In this document: positions 60,783 through 64,000 of the stretch, piece by piece | How the letters are laid out: each line of letters starts with the position of its first letter | Position numbering within the stretch: position 1 is the stretch's first letter | Notes under the pieces: generated by a model | Seen by the model: the letters and a program-made list of their open reading frames with translations, nothing else | What the model was told of the DNA's origin: nothing | Databases searched by the model: none | NCBI RefSeq assembly: GCF_022829465.1 | Contig: NZ_JAKSXZ010000146.1 | Coordinates: 434,001 to 498,000 of the forward strand | DNA: 64,000 nucleotides | Direction: 5' to 3' | Origin: Methylobacterium sp. J-067 | GTDB taxonomy: Bacteria > Pseudomonadota > Alphaproteobacteria > Rhizobiales > Beijerinckiaceae | Program-made: the position numbers and the translations under genes

Positions 60783-61568
60783 TCAGCTGCCCTCGCCGGG
60801 CCGTCCCCGGCGGGGCCGCGACGCCGGCTTTTCACGGGGGCTCGCGCCGGGGATCGGGCCGGGGGCGGCCTCCTCCGGCGCCTGACCCGCGGCGGGCCAG
60901 AACGCCTCGAACAATTGCTGCATCGCCTTGAGATTCTGTTCCTGAACCTCCGCGCCGGTGCGCAGCATCTGGCTGATGACGTCGGCGCCGGGGCTCTCGC
61001 CCTGCGGCGGGCGGGGCGCCTCCACCTGCGGGGCGGGCCTCGGCGGCGGCGGGGGCGTCGGCGCGGGGGCGGCGGCCGGGGGCGTCATGAAGGCGCGGGC
61101 CATGTCCGACCACAGGGACACGAAGGCCATCGGCGCGGGCGTCGCCGCGGCGGCGGGCGCCGGCTTGCGGGACGCCTCCGCCTGAGGCTGGTTGAGTAGG
61201 ACATGGACGATGCTCGCCACCACGGCGCCGGCCATCATCGGGAGCATCTGCCGCAGCACCTGCGACCCCACGCCGCTCGCGGTGGAAGCCTGCTGCAGCA
61301 CCGCCTGCATCAATTGCGCGGACCCGAACATCTGGCCTAGGGCGTCGAGGCCCAGCGGCATCGCGGTGCGGGCCGTCTCCGGCGCGGAGAACATCCGCGC
61401 GAAGCCCGTCGGGTCGAGGCCGGCGCCGCGCTGGAGGCCGAGGGTCAGGGCCGGCATCAGCGCCTCGAAGGCACGCTGGGTCTGCTCGACCGTCAGGCCG
61501 AATTGCCGCGCCATCGCCTGCATCTCGGGTCCGCCGGCGGCCTGGACCATATCGAGGGGAGTGAACAT
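60783..61568 (-). CDS. DUF937 domain protein with a phasin-like tail
   Basis: 261 residues. The N-terminal ~135, MFTPLDMVQAAGGPEMQAMA onward, with LTVEQTQRAFEALMPALTLGLQRGAG and QVLRQMLPMMAGAVV, fit DUF937, of unknown function. Then a Pro/Ala linker (PAAAPAPTPPPPPRP), and a C-terminal helix SQMLRTGAEVQEQNLKAMQQ like the helices of phasin or PhaE proteins. A link to storage granules is only a guess. ATG at 61568. Confidence 0.65.
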   Translation of the reverse strand: MFTPLDMVQAAGGPEMQAMARQFGLTVEQTQRAFEALMPALTLGLQRGAGLDPTGFARMFSAPETARTAMPLGLDALGQMFGSAQLMQAVLQQASTASGVGSQVLRQMLPMMAGAVVASIVHVLLNQPQAEASRKPAPAAAATPAPMAFVSLWSDMARAFMTPPAAAPAPTPPPPPRPAPQVEAPRPPQGESPGADVISQMLRTGAEVQEQNLKAMQQLFEAFWPAAGQAPEEAAPGPIPGASPREKPASRPRRGRPGEGS

Positions 61569-61611
61569 GGGTCCTCGGTGTCCGCACGGCCCTGCGGCCC
61601 GTCGGGTCCGC

Positions 61612-63066
61612 TCATCTGTGCGGGGTATCGTGACCCGCCCCGGGCGGAAACGCCAGTTCCCCGGTGACAATCCCTGTCGATCCCGCGCCGGCGCGTGCGG
61701 TATTCGACCGTTCGGCGAGGCGGGCGACCGTGCGGCGGGCGAGGAGGAGCCCGGCCACGCCGAACACGAGGGAGCCGATGCCCATCCCCGCCACGATGCC
61801 GCGCGTGCCGAACAGGGCGCTGCCGAGATAGGCCGGCGGCACGGTGCCGAGCGTCGCCCGGCCCCAGTTGAGGAGCGACGAGCGCAGGGGGAAGCCGAGA
61901 TTGTTGAAGGCCGCGTTCCCCAGGAAGAGCAGCCCGTTGAAGAACCAGATCGCCCCGCCGACGAGGCAGAAGAACGCGAACAGCTCCGCCGCGTCGCCCT
62001 TCAGCCCGAACAGCCCGGCCAGCGGCCAGCGCAGGGCGATGAGCAGCAGCCACACGGTGGCGGCGTAGACCAGCGTCGCCTTCACACAGGAGTGCAGGGT
62101 CTCGCCCATCCGGTCGAAGCGGGACGCCCCCCAGTTCTGCGCCAGGATCGGCCCGATGGCCCCCGACAGGGCGAAGAGCCCGCCGAAGGCCACGGGCGTC
62201 AGCCGGTCGATCACCGCCGCCGCCGCGATGGCATCCGACCCGTAGCCGGCGAAGAGATGCGTCAGGAAGGCGCTCGCCACCGAGGGGGCGAGGTTGGTCA
62301 GCACCGCCGGCCCGGCGATGGTCGCCATGCCGGGGGCGTCGGCGACGACCTCCGCCACGCGGGGCCGCCGCAGCAGGCCGTGGCGGGCGAGTGCCCGCCA
62401 GCCGATGACGACGAAGGTCGCGCGGGCGACGCAGACGGTGATCGCCGCGCCCTCGACGCCGAGCCCGGCCCCGAAGATCAGCAGCGGATCGAGGAAGGCG
62501 GTGACGATGGCCCCGCCGAGCGTCACCCACATGGCCCGCAGCGCGTCGCCCTGCGCCCGCAGCAGGCCGGTGAACAGCATGCCGAGGCCGAGGAGCACGT
62601 TCGACGGCAGGGTGATCGTGAGGAACAGGTGGGCGACGCGCAGCGCCTCGCCCTTTGCGCCGACGAGGCCGAGGAGCTGGCCCGCGAAGGGCAGCATCAG
62701 GGCCGCGAGCAGCCCCGAGACCAGCACGCCGATGGTCATGGAGGAGGCCGCGAGCCGCCGCGCGAGGGCCCGGTCGCCCGCGCCGAGCGCCCGCCCGACC
62801 TGCGCGCCGGCGGCGATCATCAGGCCGATGTTCACGGCGGTGGCGAAGAACTGCACCACGGAGGCGAGGCCCACCGCCGCCGTCAGGGCCGGGTCTCCCA
62901 GGCGCGAGACGTAGAGGAGGGACATCAGGTCCACGACGAAGATCGCCATCAGCCCCACCGAGCCGGTGGCGCTCATGACGAGGACGTGGCGCATGATCGA
63001 GCCGGCGACGAAGCGCCCCTGCTCCGAATGGCCCGCGCCCCTGGGCACGGGCAGTCCGTCAGCCAT
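61612..63066 (-). CDS. MATE-family efflux transporter
   Basis: 484 residues and 12 membrane helices in two repeats; LMAIFVVDLMSLLYVSRLGD and a second-half LSGAIGPILAQNWGASRFDRM are MATE hallmarks. Exports cationic drugs or metabolites by sodium or proton antiport. ATG at 63066 overlaps the stop of the Kef gene by 8 bases. Confidence 0.9.
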   Translation of the reverse strand: MADGLPVPRGAGHSEQGRFVAGSIMRHVLVMSATGSVGLMAIFVVDLMSLLYVSRLGDPALTAAVGLASVVQFFATAVNIGLMIAAGAQVGRALGAGDRALARRLAASSMTIGVLVSGLLAALMLPFAGQLLGLVGAKGEALRVAHLFLTITLPSNVLLGLGMLFTGLLRAQGDALRAMWVTLGGAIVTAFLDPLLIFGAGLGVEGAAITVCVARATFVVIGWRALARHGLLRRPRVAEVVADAPGMATIAGPAVLTNLAPSVASAFLTHLFAGYGSDAIAAAAVIDRLTPVAFGGLFALSGAIGPILAQNWGASRFDRMGETLHSCVKATLVYAATVWLLLIALRWPLAGLFGLKGDAAELFAFFCLVGGAIWFFNGLLFLGNAAFNNLGFPLRSSLLNWGRATLGTVPPAYLGSALFGTRGIVAGMGIGSLVFGVAGLLLARRTVARLAERSNTARAGAGSTGIVTGELAFPPGAGHDTPHR

Positions 63067-64000
63067 CGCGTCGGCCGCCTTCCGTCTCGAGTTCAGGTTC
63101 GCCCAGGCCCTCGTCGTCGTGACGGTCGTCCTGGGCTTCGTCCTGAACCTCGTCGGGCTCGTTTGGTTCGGCGACGGGCTTGGCGAGAACGCGCTCGGCG
63201 GCATCCCGCCGGTCCTGGCCGAGGAGATCGCGGGTCTGCGCGTTGAGGGCGCGGGCGGGGCGCACGGGCTGGGTCAGCGGCTCGGGCCGGACCTCCCCCG
63301 CTTCGGTGCCGCCGAGCCAGGTCGCGCCCTCGGGCAGGGCGCCGGCCTGTTGCAGCACGAGGCGGGCGATGTCGCGCTTGCGCACGTCCTCGGCCCGCGC
63401 GGCGGCGGCCTCGGCGGAGAGGCCGAGCCCTTCGAGCGCCGCCCAGCCGAAGGCCAGGGCCGATTCGGAGGTCTCGCGGATCTGGTAATCGACGTCGCGG
63501 TTCATCAGCTCGACCGCGTGCAGGCGGTCGTAGGCGCGCACGAAGGTCCGCACCGAGACGAATTCCTCGTGGACGATGTCCACGATCTTCAGCGCCGCCT
63601 CGCGGTCGTCCACGCAGATGCAGACGAGTTCGGCCTTGCCGATGCCGGCCGCGCGCAGCACGTCGAGGCGGGTGCCGTCGCCGTAATAGATGCGGAAGCC
63701 GAAGCGCGTGGCCGCGCGCAGCTGCGCCACGTCCTTGTCGATGACGGTGACGGGCACGCCCTCCGCGAGCAGCACCTGGGTCAGGATCTGCCCGAACCGG
63801 CCGAAGCCGATCACCAGCACCCGCGCGTCGGCGGCGCCCTCGGTGAGTTCGGTGGGGGAGTCCTCCGCCGCCGCCTGCGCCTCCCGCGAGAGCCGGGCGT
63901 CGATCAGCCGGTCGAGGCCCTTGGCCATGATCGGCCCGATCAGCATGGTCAGCGCCGCCAGCGCCACGGCGAAGCGCGTCGCGGTGGGGCCGGTGAGGCC
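63059..64000 (-). CDS. Kef-type K+/H+ antiporter, N-terminus beyond the window
   Basis: 313 C-terminal residues. The end of the last membrane helices (GPTATRFAVALAALTMLIGP), then a TrkA-N Rossmann domain: VLVIGFGRFGQILTQVLLAE with the NAD-binding GxGxxG, the acidic IDKDVAQL, and YYGDGTRLDVLRAAGI. The tail of about 100 residues is polar. Probably glutathione-gated (KefB/C) potassium efflux. No start in the window. Confidence 0.9.
   Translation of the reverse strand, partial: GLTGPTATRFAVALAALTMLIGPIMAKGLDRLIDARLSREAQAAAEDSPTELTEGAADARVLVIGFGRFGQILTQVLLAEGVPVTVIDKDVAQLRAATRFGFRIYYGDGTRLDVLRAAGIGKAELVCICVDDREAALKIVDIVHEEFVSVRTFVRAYDRLHAVELMNRDVDYQIRETSESALAFGWAALEGLGLSAEAAAARAEDVRKRDIARLVLQQAGALPEGATWLGGTEAGEVRPEPLTQPVRPARALNAQTRDLLGQDRRDAAERVLAKPVAEPNEPDEVQDEAQDDRHDDEGLGEPELETEGGRRDG

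Overview
The window looks like a chromosomal segment of a GC-rich, serine-cycle methylotroph of the Methylobacterium/Methylorubrum type. The main reason is the adjacent pair serine-glyoxylate aminotransferase (sga) and hydroxypyruvate reductase (hprA, cut by the left edge), the core of the serine-cycle operon of those bacteria. Serine hydroxymethyltransferase (glyA), which feeds the same cycle, lies near the right end. Other alphaproteobacterial marks are the gene order hppA...bamE-chaperone-yceD-plsX-fabH-ihfA-merR, a HisRS with a divergent motif 2, and a GTTC-N7-GTTC LexA-type box. I see no insertion sequence, prophage, CRISPR array, rRNA or convincing tRNA. The window is almost entirely core genome with some accessory inserts.

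Layout. 1-2600: hprA and sga on the minus strand with a long upstream regulatory region. 2635-8454: envelope genes (a LpxH-like phosphoesterase and a glycosyltransferase), rnhB, a radical SAM protein behind a LexA-like box, and an amino-acid permease. 8451-13544: moaB, two acetyltransferases, a polyamine-type decarboxylase with a 0.67 kb upstream region, and a polysaccharide flippase. 13579-18485 (minus): small membrane protein, pth, a VapBC-type toxin-antitoxin pair, ychF, a tandem MaoC protein, and prfB with its programmed +1 frameshift. 18748-25085: a Cys-rich periplasmic protein, a GGDEF-EAL protein, a DUF1127/MocR divergent pair, and an operon of ribbon-helix-helix regulator, PHB-depolymerase-type esterase and HAD phosphatase. 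25178-31203 (minus): maf, a CDF metal exporter, aroE, coaE and dnaQ, plus a PAS protein and rho. 31565-38744: a DUF3429 protein, hisS, ribH-nusB-thiL and the proton-pumping pyrophosphatase.

38704-43396 is an accessory block: a TetR regulator divergent from an Old Yellow Enzyme, an orphan HWE histidine kinase and a HAD hydrolase. 43390-48359 is the envelope/lipid block: bamE, a cytochrome bc1 assembly chaperone, yceD, plsX, fabH, ihfA and a MerR regulator. 49633-54602 is the prkA-yeaH-spoVR stress operon. 54607-64000 holds a diguanylate cyclase, a thioesterase, the glyA / nrdR-ribD-ribE cluster with a clear terminator, a DUF937 protein, a MATE transporter and a Kef-type transporter cut by the right edge.

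Most genes belong to well-known families, and I found no clearly new multi-gene defence or metabolic system. The items most worth checking are the LexA-like box on the radical SAM gene, the toxin-antitoxin pair inside the pth-ychF operon, the regulatory palindromes of the RHH-esterase, MocR/DUF1127 and TetR/nemA units, and the structured leaders of the decarboxylase, permease and prkA genes.
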